Shown piece by piece: positions 37,809 through 46,032 of a stretch of DNA of 64,000 bases; position 1 is the first letter of the stretch; every line of letters begins with the position of its first letter. The translations under genes were made by a program, and so were the position numbers. This DNA comes from Halomonas faecis (GTDB taxonomy: Bacteria > Pseudomonadota > Gammaproteobacteria > Pseudomonadales > Halomonadaceae), in NCBI RefSeq assembly GCF_010993975.1, contig NZ_JAACZO010000043.1, positions 211,652-275,651 of the forward strand, written 5' to 3'. The notes below the pieces were generated by a model. It saw only the letters and a program-made list of their open reading frames with translations, did no database searches and was not told the origin of the DNA.

Positions 37809-38607
37809 CGGTTACCTCCAGGCACTGTCGTGCGGTCAGGGTTTCGGCCTCCAGGGCGTGGAGCGCATCCAGGAACGCCGGCATGAAGCTGCCGGGGCCG
37901 CCAGCGTTTTCGCCGGCCAGTTCGCCGGCCACGGCGTAGCAGGCCAGGGCCGCCGTCGTCGCCTCGAAACGGTCGTCGCTGCCGGCCAGGAAGGCCGCCA
38001 CCACGCCGGTGAGCGCGCAGCCAAGGGTGGTGACCCTGGGCATCAGGGAGTGGCCGCCGCGAATGCGCGCAATCCGCCGGCCGTCGGTGACCAGGTCTTC
38101 CTCGCCGGTGACGGCAATCACGCCACCGGTATGGCGGGCCAGGGCGATGGCGGCGCCGAGGGCCGACTCCGCGGCGTGGGTGCTGTCCACCCCGCGGCCG
38201 CCCGCACCCTGATCGGCCAGGGCGATGATTTCCGAGGCGTTGCCGCGAATCGCGTCGGGTGACAGGGCCAACAGCCGGGCAACGCTCTCGCGGCGATAGC
38301 GGGTGGCGCCTACGGCCACCGGGTCCAGCACCCAGGGCTTGCCGGCCGAGCGTACGGCGCCGGCCGCATCGACCATGGCGTCCACCCAGTGTGGCGACAG
38401 GGTGCCGATGTTCACGCTCAGGGCGTCGGCCAGGGCGGCGAATTCGGCCGCTTCCTCGCGAGCATGCACCATGGCCGGCGAGGCGCCGATGGCCAGCAGC
38501 ACGTTGGCCATGCTGTTCATGGCCACCAGGTTGGTGATGTTGTGGACGAGCGGCACCGTCTCGCGCAGGCGGGCGAGGTGAGTCGCAGGTTCGATCGCAA
38601 AGGTCAT
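37798..38607 (-). CDS. thiM: Hydroxyethylthiazole kinase
   Basis: A 269-residue ribokinase-like kinase of the thiazole salvage step. Family motifs are VPLVHNITNLVAMNSMANVLLAIGASPAMVHA at the start, GKPWVLDPVAVGATRYR, IRGNASEI and GCALTGVVAAFLA with the catalytic cysteine-containing loop. Its 5' leader contains the TPP riboswitch. With thiE it makes a salvage operon; thiD is not in the window. Confidence 0.95.
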   Translation of the reverse strand: MTFAIEPATHLARLRETVPLVHNITNLVAMNSMANVLLAIGASPAMVHAREEAAEFAALADALSVNIGTLSPHWVDAMVDAAGAVRSAGKPWVLDPVAVGATRYRRESVARLLALSPDAIRGNASEIIALADQGAGGRGVDSTHAAESALGAAIALARHTGGVIAVTGEEDLVTDGRRIARIRGGHSLMPRVTTLGCALTGVVAAFLAGSDDRFEATTAALACYAVAGELAGENAGGPGSFMPAFLDALHALEAETLTARQCLEVTDAP

Positions 38608-38654
38608 GTGGGCCTCCCGGGCGCGGGAGAGGCAGACGGCGAGCGCCGCTGCAC

Positions 38655-38735
38655 GACTCCCTACGCCGGCATTATCCGGGTCAGGTTCCGAGGGTACGTC
38701 TCAGCCGTGGCCATGCGCCACGGCGCCCCTGTCGT
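38655..38735 (-). promoter_or_regulatory. TPP (THI-box) riboswitch upstream of thiM
   Basis: On the minus strand the leader reads GGGGCGCC, a GC-rich P3 arm, GGCTGAGA, ACCC, GAACCTGACCCGGATAATGC and then CGGCGTAGGGA. These are the conserved blocks of the THI element, in order and spacing. It should lower thiME expression when thiamine pyrophosphate is plentiful. Confidence 0.97.
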
Positions 38736-38828
38736 CATGCCGTCACTATCCGCATGGATTGCGCGGCTGTAAAGGCCTCCGCGGGCAGAGTCCGTGCCGC
38801 GCTGGGGCACTGCGTCGTCGAGCACGCC

Positions 38829-40580
38829 TCAGGCGGCCCGAGCGAGCCAGCGCAGGGCCACCCTGCGGGCGTGCGACAGCTCGCGGCAGTACGTCAGCCG
38901 GCCGGCGGCCTTGCGGATGCCCGCCCGGCGCAGCTTGACGAGGATTCGCGTCGGCAGGCCGACCAGCACCAGTGCGATCCCTTCGCGGTGCATCTCGTCG
39001 ATCAGGGCCTCGAGCGCCACGATCGCCGTGCCATCCATGCTCGGCACGTCATGCATGTCGAGGATGACGACCCGTACCCGACGATCCACGAGATGCAGCG
39101 ACGTGAGTGCCTTCTCGGCAGCGCCGAAGAACAGCGGACCATTGATGTCGTAGAGGGCGATCTCGTCGGGCAGCCCATCGAGGCTGGGGGCTCCTGAGTC
39201 GATGCGCTGGGTCTGCGTCAGTAGTGACATGCGCCGGATGAACAGCGCAGCGGCCAGCCCGATGCCAACGGCCACCGCCAACACCATGTCGAAGAGTACG
39301 GTCAGGGTGAAGCAGGTCACCAGGATGGCCACGTCGCCCGGCGGTGCCGAGCGCAGCGTGTGCAGGAAGTGGCGCGCCTCGCTCATGTTCCAGGCGACGA
39401 TGAACAGCAGAGCCGCCAGCGCAGCCATCGGCACCAGTCCCAGTAGGCCCGCCAGGGCGACCACCGAGAGCAGCACGACCAGCGCGTGCACCACTGCCGC
39501 GATCGGCGAACGGGCACCGCTGCGGATGTTGGTGGCGGTGCGGGCGATGGCGGCCGTGGCAGTGATGCCGCCGAACAGTGGCGCCACGATGTTGCCGAGC
39601 CCCTGGCCGATCAGTTCGGCGTTGGGGTCATGTCGGGTGCGGGTCAGTCCGTCCGAGACGACGGCGCACAGCAGCGACTCGATCGCCCCCAGCATGGCGA
39701 TGGCGAATGCCGGGCCGAGCAGCGCGCGAATCAGCGCGAAGTTCAGTATCAGGGGCTCGCCGTCCGCACCCGGAAACCGCCAGGGCGCGGCGAAGCTCGG
39801 TGCGATCGGTGGGATGCCCACCCCCGTCTCGCCATGGACCTCCCAACTGAAACGCGAGGCAATGGTTTCCACCGCATTGCCCGTGGCCGGATCGCCGAAC
39901 ATCCGGTTGATTGCGTAGACGACGACCGCTCCGGCGACCAACCCGACCAGAGGAGCCGGCACCGGCACGCGCAGGCGCGGCCACAGCAGCATGACGCCCA
40001 GCGTGAAGGCTCCGACCCCCAGCTCGAACGGATCCAGGCTGGGCAGGGAAGCGGCGATCCGGCCCAGGTTGTCGATGAAATGCTCGCCGAGTTGCCCGAC
40101 CTCCAGGCCCAGGAAGTCGGGCACTTGCAGTACCGCGATCACCACTGCGATTCCCGCCGTGAAGCCCAGCACCACGGGATAGGGCACGTACTGGATGAGG
40201 CGCCCCATGCCAGCGATGCCGAGAACCACCAGGATCAGGCCGGCCATCATCGTGGCGATCAGCAGACCGCCCAGCCCGTACTGTTGGACGATGGGGAAGA
40301 GTATGACGACGAAGGCCGCCGTAGGGCCCGAGACATTGAAACGCGAGCCGCCAGTCAGAGCGATGATGGCCCCGGCGACGATCGCCGTGTAGAGCCCATG
40401 CTGCGGGGGAACGCCAGTGGCGATGGCCAATGCCATGGAAAGCGGCACGGCCACGGTGCCAATGGTCAGGCCGGCCAGGATGTCGTGGCGCAGGTCGGCA
40501 AGGCCGTAGCCGTCTCGCAACGCGGCGCGCAGGCCGGCGGCGATGCTGGGAAGGGAGAGCGACGGCCGATGGCGTGCCAT
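38829..40580 (-). CDS. SulP-family anion transporter with STAS domain
   Basis: A 583-residue SulP/SLC26-type inner-membrane carrier. The transport domain (about residues 25-430) carries DILAGLTIGTVAVPLSMALAIATGVPPQHGLYTAIVAG, the family's first signature, and GGITATAAIARTATNIRSGARSP. A cytoplasmic STAS domain follows at about 450-560 (EIALYDINGPLFFGAAEKALTSL). Homologues carry sulfate, bicarbonate or dicarboxylates. No carbonic anhydrase or sulfate-assimilation gene is adjacent. It diverges from a ribbon-helix-helix gene. Confidence 0.92.
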   Translation of the reverse strand: MARHRPSLSLPSIAAGLRAALRDGYGLADLRHDILAGLTIGTVAVPLSMALAIATGVPPQHGLYTAIVAGAIIALTGGSRFNVSGPTAAFVVILFPIVQQYGLGGLLIATMMAGLILVVLGIAGMGRLIQYVPYPVVLGFTAGIAVVIAVLQVPDFLGLEVGQLGEHFIDNLGRIAASLPSLDPFELGVGAFTLGVMLLWPRLRVPVPAPLVGLVAGAVVVYAINRMFGDPATGNAVETIASRFSWEVHGETGVGIPPIAPSFAAPWRFPGADGEPLILNFALIRALLGPAFAIAMLGAIESLLCAVVSDGLTRTRHDPNAELIGQGLGNIVAPLFGGITATAAIARTATNIRSGARSPIAAVVHALVVLLSVVALAGLLGLVPMAALAALLFIVAWNMSEARHFLHTLRSAPPGDVAILVTCFTLTVLFDMVLAVAVGIGLAAALFIRRMSLLTQTQRIDSGAPSLDGLPDEIALYDINGPLFFGAAEKALTSLHLVDRRVRVVILDMHDVPSMDGTAIVALEALIDEMHREGIALVLVGLPTRILVKLRRAGIRKAAGRLTYCRELSHARRVALRWLARAA

Positions 40581-40654
40581 GGGCTGGATCCTCGTCAGGT
40601 GCGCCCAACGCCGCGATCGAGCCGATGACGCATGCCGGGCGAGAGTTGTATCGT

Positions 40655-40684
40655 ATGCAAATCACATTAACATATCGTTTGCAT
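40655..40684. promoter_or_regulatory. Inverted repeat in the sulP/RHH intergenic region
   Basis: ATGCAAA and TTTGCAT form a 7-base inverted repeat separated by 16 bases. It lies 75 bases upstream of the SulP gene start and is AT-rich within GC-rich surroundings. It is a possible regulator site. Confidence 0.45.
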
Positions 40685-40726
40685 TGTCGACAAACCTCTC
40701 CACCGTTGTTCATGTCAGTGCCAGGT

Positions 40727-40745
40727 ATTAACATTCAATGTTAAT
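40727..40745. promoter_or_regulatory. Perfect palindrome upstream of the RHH gene
   Basis: ATTAACAT-TCA-ATGTTAAT is a perfect 8-base inverted repeat with a three-base spacer, ending 18 bases before the RHH gene. The half-site ATTAACAT also occurs once inside the other repeat, at about 40666-40673. This is what an autoregulated RHH operator would look like. Confidence 0.6.
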
Positions 40746-40763
40746 AATGGCGGGAGACATGCG

Positions 40764-40961
40764 ATGGAAAAGAAGACGGCACGTTTGACCCTGTTGATCG
40801 ACCCCCACAAGAAGCGCGCCTTCGAGCAGCTCTGCGCCGCTCAGGACCTGACACCGTCTCAGGTGGTACGCCAGATGATTCGTGAGTACCTTCGCGATCA
40901 CGGCGTTGAGTACGAGACGGGTGCCAATGCGAACCCGAGGGCCTCCATGGAGCGGAAATGA
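40764..40961 (+). CDS. Small ribbon-helix-helix (CopG-like) regulator
   Basis: A 65-residue protein. KKTARLTLLIDPHKKRAFEQLCAAQDLTPSQVVRQMIREYLRDHG has the beta-strand, helix, helix layout of ribbon-helix-helix DNA-binding proteins. TLLI is the DNA-contacting strand. It has no toxin partner next to it, so it is less likely an antitoxin than a stand-alone regulator. The palindromes in front of it suggest autoregulation and possible control of the divergent SulP gene. Confidence 0.8.
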   Translation: MEKKTARLTLLIDPHKKRAFEQLCAAQDLTPSQVVRQMIREYLRDHGVEYETGANANPRASMERK

Positions 40962-41046
40962 GGTATCGCCAGCTGGGCTGACGCGAAGGGGGCGTCGTCG
41001 GGGGCTGTTGTGTGTCGTTCGCCTGTTGGGGGGCAGTGGCCGACGC

Positions 41047-41562
41047 TCAGGGCGCAGGGCCGGCGGCGCCCAGAAAACGTTCGCGCCAGTAGGCCAGGGT
41101 CAGCGAGGTACGCTCCACCCGGCGGCCGCGTCCGGGGGCATGGATCATCTCGTCGTTGCCCAGGTAGATCCCTACGTGGCTGGCCTTGCCGCCACGGCCG
41201 GTGGCGAAGAACAGCAGGTCGCCGGGGCGCGCCGAGTCGACCGAAGGCAAGGCCTCGAACTGCTGCTCGGCAGTACGCGGCACCTGAATGCCGGCGCGCG
41301 AGTGCGTCATCTGCACCAGGCCCGAGCAGTCCAGGCCGCGTGGGTCGCTGCCGCCAAGCCGGTACGGCGTACCCAGTGCCCGCTTCGCCTCGGCCAGGAT
41401 CAGCGCCCGCTCCATGCTCAGACCCTCGGCATCGCGGGTGGAGAGTTCACGGCTGGCGCAGCCCGAGAGTGCCAGCATGGCAAGCCAGACCACCAGCATC
41501 AGCCGAGCGTTCCGGCAGGGTACGACGCTGTGGTGAAGGAGCGCTGAGCGTTGAGCTGTCAT
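41047..41562 (-). CDS. NlpC/P60 peptidoglycan hydrolase lipoprotein
   Basis: A 171-residue C40-family endopeptidase. A basic N-region precedes a hydrophobic core and lipobox LSGC (Cys35), so it is anchored as a lipoprotein. The NlpC/P60 domain has catalytic Cys79 in GLDCSGLVQ, histidine in ASHVGIYLG and a late histidine in MIHAPGRG. It cuts stem-peptide links in the cell wall. The start at 41562 is one choice; an internal ATG just before the hydrophobic core would also give a full lipoprotein signal. Confidence 0.9.
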   Translation of the reverse strand: MTAQRSALLHHSVVPCRNARLMLVVWLAMLALSGCASRELSTRDAEGLSMERALILAEAKRALGTPYRLGGSDPRGLDCSGLVQMTHSRAGIQVPRTAEQQFEALPSVDSARPGDLLFFATGRGGKASHVGIYLGNDEMIHAPGRGRRVERTSLTLAYWRERFLGAAGPAP

Positions 41563-41650
41563 GATGGGTCTCACGAGACGGTAACGACCGTTGTACACTT
41601 TACGTCGCCGCGCGCCCGCTTGCCCAGCACCGCCGGCAGGGGTTCTGCCG

Positions 41651-42388
41651 TCAGGCGAAGGCGTAGACATCCATGGCCAGTACGCCGTGCTCGACGCTGT
41701 GGTGGCGCCGCTCGGCCCGGCCGCCTGCCCCTAGTGCCACCAGCAGCGGCTGGAAATGCTCCGGGGTGGGGTGATTGCGCCTGGCCTGGGGCGCGCTTTG
41801 CCAGTCGAGCAGCGCGGCTCGGTCGCCCTCCACGAGGCGGGCGTGCACCCAGTCGGCGAACTCGCCCACCCAGGCCGGCATTGCGGCGTCCGGGGCCTGC
41901 AGCTCGCCCAGGTTGTGGGTCAGGCTACCCGAGCCGATCACCAGCACGTTCTCATCACGTAGCGCCGTCAGCTTTTCGCCAAGCTCCATCAGGGCCTGAT
42001 TCGACCAGGTCAGCGGCAGCGACAGCGAGACTACCGGTACCTCGGCGTTGGGAAACATCAGCGACAGCGGGACCCAGGCGCCATGGTCGAGGCCGCGCTC
42101 GGTGGGCACGGCGTTGAGCGCCCGGGCCAGGCGCATCGCCAATTCCGGCTCGCCGGGAGCTGGGTACTGGATCTCGAACAGCGCCTGGGGGAAGCCGCCG
42201 AAGTCATGAATCGTCTCGGGACGCGCGCTCGTGCTGACCGCGAGGCGATCGGTGGTCCAGTGGGCCGACACCACCACCACGGCCTCGGGGGCCAGGGCCT
42301 GGCCGAATTCGCGCAGGAATGCGTGGGCCGGCGTCTCGGTCAGGGCCAGCATGGGCGAGCCGTGGGAAATGAACAGGCTGGGCAGCAT
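41651..42388 (-). CDS. DODA-type extradiol ring-cleavage dioxygenase (YgiD-like)
   Basis: A 245-residue member of the class III extradiol dioxygenase family, 4,5-DOPA dioxygenase type. Metal-site blocks are FISHGSPML near residue 8, SAHWTT, GLDHGAWVPLSLMFP and SLTHNLGEL. E. coli YgiD opens L-DOPA to betalamic-acid precursors in vitro; the natural substrate is uncertain. The gene stands alone, with a 160-base gap to the asparaginase gene. Confidence 0.9.
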   Translation of the reverse strand: MLPSLFISHGSPMLALTETPAHAFLREFGQALAPEAVVVVSAHWTTDRLAVSTSARPETIHDFGGFPQALFEIQYPAPGEPELAMRLARALNAVPTERGLDHGAWVPLSLMFPNAEVPVVSLSLPLTWSNQALMELGEKLTALRDENVLVIGSGSLTHNLGELQAPDAAMPAWVGEFADWVHARLVEGDRAALLDWQSAPQARRNHPTPEHFQPLLVALGAGGRAERRHHSVEHGVLAMDVYAFA

Positions 42389-42548
42389 GGCAGATCTCCT
42401 GGGACATGGGCACGCTCGGCCGGATGAGCAGGCGTCGTATGACCTTAGACTGCTCGAGCGAAGTGGCGGCTCAGCGTCACGATACCGCTCACCGGCCTGG
42501 CCTGCACCATCAGAGCCAGAATCAGCACGCCGGGAGTTGGCGACTCCG

Positions 42549-43568
42549 TCACGGTAGTGTGCTCATCTCGCCGCGCAGCGGGCGGGACAGGGCGTCGCGC
42601 AGCACCTGGCCGCGCTTTGCGCGGCCTAACAGCACCTCCAGCTTGGCGATCGCCGCTTCGGGGGTGATGTCATGCCCGGCGATGATGCCGATGTCGTTGA
42701 GTCGCCCGCCGCTGGCGTAGGCGCCCTGCTGTACGGAGCCCTGCCTGCATTGCGTCACGTTGACGATGGCCAGGCCGCGTTCGACGGCTTGGCCAAGGCA
42801 GGCGAGCAGCTGACCGTCGAGTCCCGGCGGGTTGCCCATGCCGTACGTCAGCAGCACCAGACCCTGCAGCTGCGGATCGTCGAGTTGCCGGGCGACCTGC
42901 CCCGCTGCCAGCCCAGGGTGGCAGTGCAATACGCCGACACGGCCTGCTTCGAAGGCGGCCGGGGTCAGGTTGGGAGCACCAGTCGGCAGCGCAGGGAGTT
43001 CGGCGAGGCGCAGCGCGATGCCCGCCTCGCCGAGCCAGGGCGCGTTGGGCGAGTCGAAGGCATCCAGGCCCTGGGCGCGACATTTGCGTGCGCGGTTGCC
43101 GCGCAGCAGGCGGTCATGGAAGGCGATGCACACCTCGCGGGGAGTGCATGGGTGCCCGGCCGCCTGCAGGGCCAGGAGGACGTTGTTCAGGGCGTCGCTG
43201 CGCGGCTCGCCCAGCGGGATTTGGGCGCCGGTGAGCACCACCGGCTTGTCCAGGGCGTCGAGCAGGAAGGAGAGTGCGGCGGCGGTGTAGGCCAGGGTGT
43301 CAGTGCCGTGCAGGATCACGAAGCCGTCGTAGTTCGACCATGCCGCGGACAGAGCGTCGATCAGCCGATTCCAGGCCGCGGGCGCCAGATCGGCGCTGTC
43401 GATCGGCGGGTTCAGGGCCTGCAGGTCATGGTTGGGTAGGCGATCTGACGGTTGGGCCGCCAGCGCCGCCTGCAGCCTCTCGGCGAAATGCGGCGAGGGC
43501 ACGTAGCCCCCCGACGAGGGTTCCATGCCCAGGGTGCCGCCAGTGTAGAGGACCAGCAGGCGAGCCAT
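42549..43568 (-). CDS. L-asparaginase (type I-like)
   Basis: A 339-residue asparaginase. The two threonine catalytic blocks are LVLYTGGTLGME at the N-terminus and ILHGTDTLAYTAAALSF at about residue 95. LTGAQIPLGEPRSDA follows, as in AnsA. There is no signal peptide, so it is cytoplasmic. It starts two bases after the AGCS symporter stop, which suggests that imported asparagine (or another amide) is hydrolysed at once. I chose the ATG at 43568; a longer frame upstream overlaps the symporter gene. Confidence 0.9.
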   Translation of the reverse strand: MARLLVLYTGGTLGMEPSSGGYVPSPHFAERLQAALAAQPSDRLPNHDLQALNPPIDSADLAPAAWNRLIDALSAAWSNYDGFVILHGTDTLAYTAAALSFLLDALDKPVVLTGAQIPLGEPRSDALNNVLLALQAAGHPCTPREVCIAFHDRLLRGNRARKCRAQGLDAFDSPNAPWLGEAGIALRLAELPALPTGAPNLTPAAFEAGRVGVLHCHPGLAAGQVARQLDDPQLQGLVLLTYGMGNPPGLDGQLLACLGQAVERGLAIVNVTQCRQGSVQQGAYASGGRLNDIGIIAGHDITPEAAIAKLEVLLGRAKRGQVLRDALSRPLRGEMSTLP

Positions 43569-43570
43569 AC

Positions 43571-45049
43571 TCACGCCTTGGTTGCAGGAGCGGGTTGGGC
43601 CTGGGCGCCGCTGGCCCGTAGACGTTCCCGGTCCTCCGGCTCGAGTTCCCAAGCCTGCGGATAGAGGTTCAGGTCGGAATGCTGGCTGGCGTCGAAGATC
43701 GGCTGAGAGACGCCCTGGCGGCGCTGATCGTCATAGTCCTTGAGGATGCGAAGGCCCTTCTTGAACAGCAGGATCAGTGCGACCAGGTTGGTCACCGCCA
43801 GCAGGCCCATGGTCACGTCGGCGAAGCCGAATGCCGTGCCCAGGTCGGTGGTGGCTCCCCAGCACACCAGCAGGACGATGGCGACGCGGAAGGCGTTGAA
43901 CAGGTTCTGATTGTTGCGGCTGAAGAAATTCAGGCTGTTCTCGCCCAGGTAGTAGTTGTAGAGGATGGTGCTGAAGGCGAACAGCAGCAGCGCTACGCTG
44001 ACGAAGGAGCGGCCCCACTCGCCGACGTGGTCGGCCAGCGCCGCCTGGGTGAGAGCAATGCCCTCGACGTTGCCTCCGGCTCCGGGGTCATAAACGCCGC
44101 TGAGCAGAATCAAGAAGGCGGTGGATGAGCAGATGATGACTGTGTCGATGAATACTGAAAAGGCCTGCACGATGCCCTGGTTGGCCGGGTGCGGAACATA
44201 AGCCACGGCGGCCACGTTCGGTGCGCTACCGAGGCCGGCCTCGTTGGAGAACAGTCCGCGTTTGAGGCCCATCATGATGGCCGCGCCGATGCCGCCACCG
44301 ATGGCCGGCTCGAGACCGAAGGCGCTCTTGACGATCAGGGTCACGATCTCGGGCACGCGGTCGACATTCATGCCGACGACGATCAGTGCGATCGCCAGGT
44401 AGCCCACGGCCATGAAAGGTACCAGCACCTCCGAGATGCGGGCGATTCGCTTGATGCCGCCGAAGATGATCAGGCCAACCAGCATGGCCAGGGCGATGCC
44501 GCTGTAAAAGACCGGCACGCCGAAGGCGTCGTTGAAGGAGGTCGAGACGGCGTAGGACTGCAGAGCGGTGAAGGCGAAACCGAAAGTCAGCAGCAGCAGC
44601 GCCGAGTAGAAACCGGCCAGCCAGCGCCAGTTGCGGCCCAGGCCCTTGACGATGTAATAGGCTGGGCCACCGCGATAGGTGCCGTCATCTTGAGGCTGTT
44701 TGAAGGTTTGAGCCAGGGTGCATTCCAGGAAGCTCGTGGCCATGCCCATCACCCCGACCAGCCACATCCAGAATACCGCTCCCGGGCCGCCCAGGGTGAT
44801 GGCCACGGCGACGCCGGCGATGTTGCCGCCGCCTACACGGCCGGCCACCGACAGCACCAGCGCCTGAAAGCTGCTGAGGTGGCCGTGCTCGTCATGACGG
44901 AAAGCCTGGCCGGATCCCAGTATCTGGAACATGCGGCCGAAGTAGCGAAACTGGACGAAGCGTGAGGCGACGGTGAAGCCGATGCCCACGGCGACCAGCA
45001 GGACGAGAAGGATTTTGCTCCAGAGGAGCTCGTTGAGCAGATCGAGCAT
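43571..45049 (-). CDS. AGCS-family sodium:amino-acid symporter
   Basis: A 492-residue alanine-or-glycine:cation symporter family carrier with about eleven helices. It has the family's SVAGRVGGGNIAGVAVAITLGGPGAVFWMWLVGVMGMATSFLE and GLKRGLFSNEAGLGSAPNVAAVA motifs. The ATG at 45049 follows GGAGACCATC. It is coupled to the asparaginase and diverges from an HTH regulator with palindromic DNA between them. The substrate is probably a small neutral amino acid; asparagine is suggested by the neighbour only. Confidence 0.92.
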   Translation of the reverse strand: MLDLLNELLWSKILLVLLVAVGIGFTVASRFVQFRYFGRMFQILGSGQAFRHDEHGHLSSFQALVLSVAGRVGGGNIAGVAVAITLGGPGAVFWMWLVGVMGMATSFLECTLAQTFKQPQDDGTYRGGPAYYIVKGLGRNWRWLAGFYSALLLLTFGFAFTALQSYAVSTSFNDAFGVPVFYSGIALAMLVGLIIFGGIKRIARISEVLVPFMAVGYLAIALIVVGMNVDRVPEIVTLIVKSAFGLEPAIGGGIGAAIMMGLKRGLFSNEAGLGSAPNVAAVAYVPHPANQGIVQAFSVFIDTVIICSSTAFLILLSGVYDPGAGGNVEGIALTQAALADHVGEWGRSFVSVALLLFAFSTILYNYYLGENSLNFFSRNNQNLFNAFRVAIVLLVCWGATTDLGTAFGFADVTMGLLAVTNLVALILLFKKGLRILKDYDDQRRQGVSQPIFDASQHSDLNLYPQAWELEPEDRERLRASGAQAQPAPATKA

Positions 45050-45127
45050 GATGGTCTCCGCTGTTGTCTTGTTGGTAGCGCTTCGCAATTGAAGCAGCTG
45101 AGCCGGCCGCGGAAACTTGGCGCAACG

Positions 45128-45163
45128 ATGCACAGCGGTGCATACTTGGCGCACTCGGAGTGC
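45128..45163. promoter_or_regulatory. Palindromes between the AGCS and HTH-regulator genes
   Basis: ATGCAC-AGCG-GTGCAT (45128-45143) and GCACTC-G-GAGTGC (45151-45163) are perfect inverted repeats. A third GTGCAC...TGCAC copy follows directly. The repeated TGCAC core looks like an operator array for the adjacent divergent regulator. Confidence 0.55.
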
Positions 45164-45210
45164 ACCAGTCTGCACCATCGAGTCCGGTTCAGTGGCCTGG
45201 AGCCAGCGGC

Positions 45211-46017
45211 ATGCAAGACGATTTCGTAGCCAATCTGCGCCTGCTGTGTGGGTATTACCCCTCCATTGCCGAGGTCTGCCGGCGGCTAGATATCAACCGA
45301 GCCCAGTTCAATCGCTACCTCAGCGGACGCCACCGTCCGCGCCACGTCACCCTGCAGCGCATTTGCGACTTGTTCGGTGTCGAGTCGCACGAACTCGACC
45401 TACCCCATGCGGAGTTTCGCACTCTGGTTCAGGCCGGCCGCCATGCTCGCTCGGCGGCGTTTGGGTTGCCCACGGAATGGCCGAGCGAATTGCTGTCCCA
45501 GGGGCAGGAGGGGATGGCGCGATACCTCGGGTGCTACTTCGAGTATTACCACTCGATGTCCCAGCCCGGTTGGCTGATCCGCACGCTGGTCTGTCTGGAG
45601 GCTCGTGAGCAGGGTGTGGTCTACCAGCGTACCGAACGCATGCGGGTACGCTCCGGTGCTCGCACTTGCCACAACCGTTATCATGGTCTTGCCGTCCGTT
45701 TGGCAGATCGCCTCTTTCTGGTCGATCATGAAACGCTCAACGGCAACGAAGTGACCCAAACCATCCTGTTTCCCAGCTTCCAGAGCCAGGTGCATCGTCT
45801 GACCGGTTTGAAGCTTGGAGTCGCTGACAACAGCGAACGCATGCCCTGCTGCGTTCGTGTCGTCTACGAGCGCCTGGGAGAAAGGATGAGCGTGCGACGC
45901 GCGCTCTCGCAATGCGGTTTGGTGGCACCTGACGATCCCACGCTCGACCCTGAACTCCGCGACCGTCTGCGCAACGACATCGCCCCGGGCGAGCAGCACT
46001 TCCGCGCGCGGCATTGA
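45211..46017 (+). CDS. XRE-type helix-turn-helix regulator with large C-terminal domain
   Basis: A 268-residue protein. An XRE-like helix-turn-helix occupies about residues 8-60 (IAEVCRRLDINRAQFNRYLSGRHRPRHVTLQRICDLF). The remaining 200 residues have no domain I can name (EWPSELLSQGQEGMARYLGCYFEYYHSMSQPGWLIRTLV). It may bind an effector. The ATG at 45211 fits a ribosome binding site (GGAG); earlier in-frame starts have none. It diverges from the AGCS-asparaginase operon and probably regulates it. Confidence 0.85.
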   Translation: MQDDFVANLRLLCGYYPSIAEVCRRLDINRAQFNRYLSGRHRPRHVTLQRICDLFGVESHELDLPHAEFRTLVQAGRHARSAAFGLPTEWPSELLSQGQEGMARYLGCYFEYYHSMSQPGWLIRTLVCLEAREQGVVYQRTERMRVRSGARTCHNRYHGLAVRLADRLFLVDHETLNGNEVTQTILFPSFQSQVHRLTGLKLGVADNSERMPCCVRVVYERLGERMSVRRALSQCGLVAPDDPTLDPELRDRLRNDIAPGEQHFRARH

Positions 46018-46032
46018 GCCGGTGCGCTCGCC

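Noticed and set aside
40764..40961. RHH gene as antitoxin of a toxin-antitoxin pair
   Set aside because: No toxin-sized frame follows on the same strand; the next gene is an opposite-strand NlpC/P60 lipoprotein.
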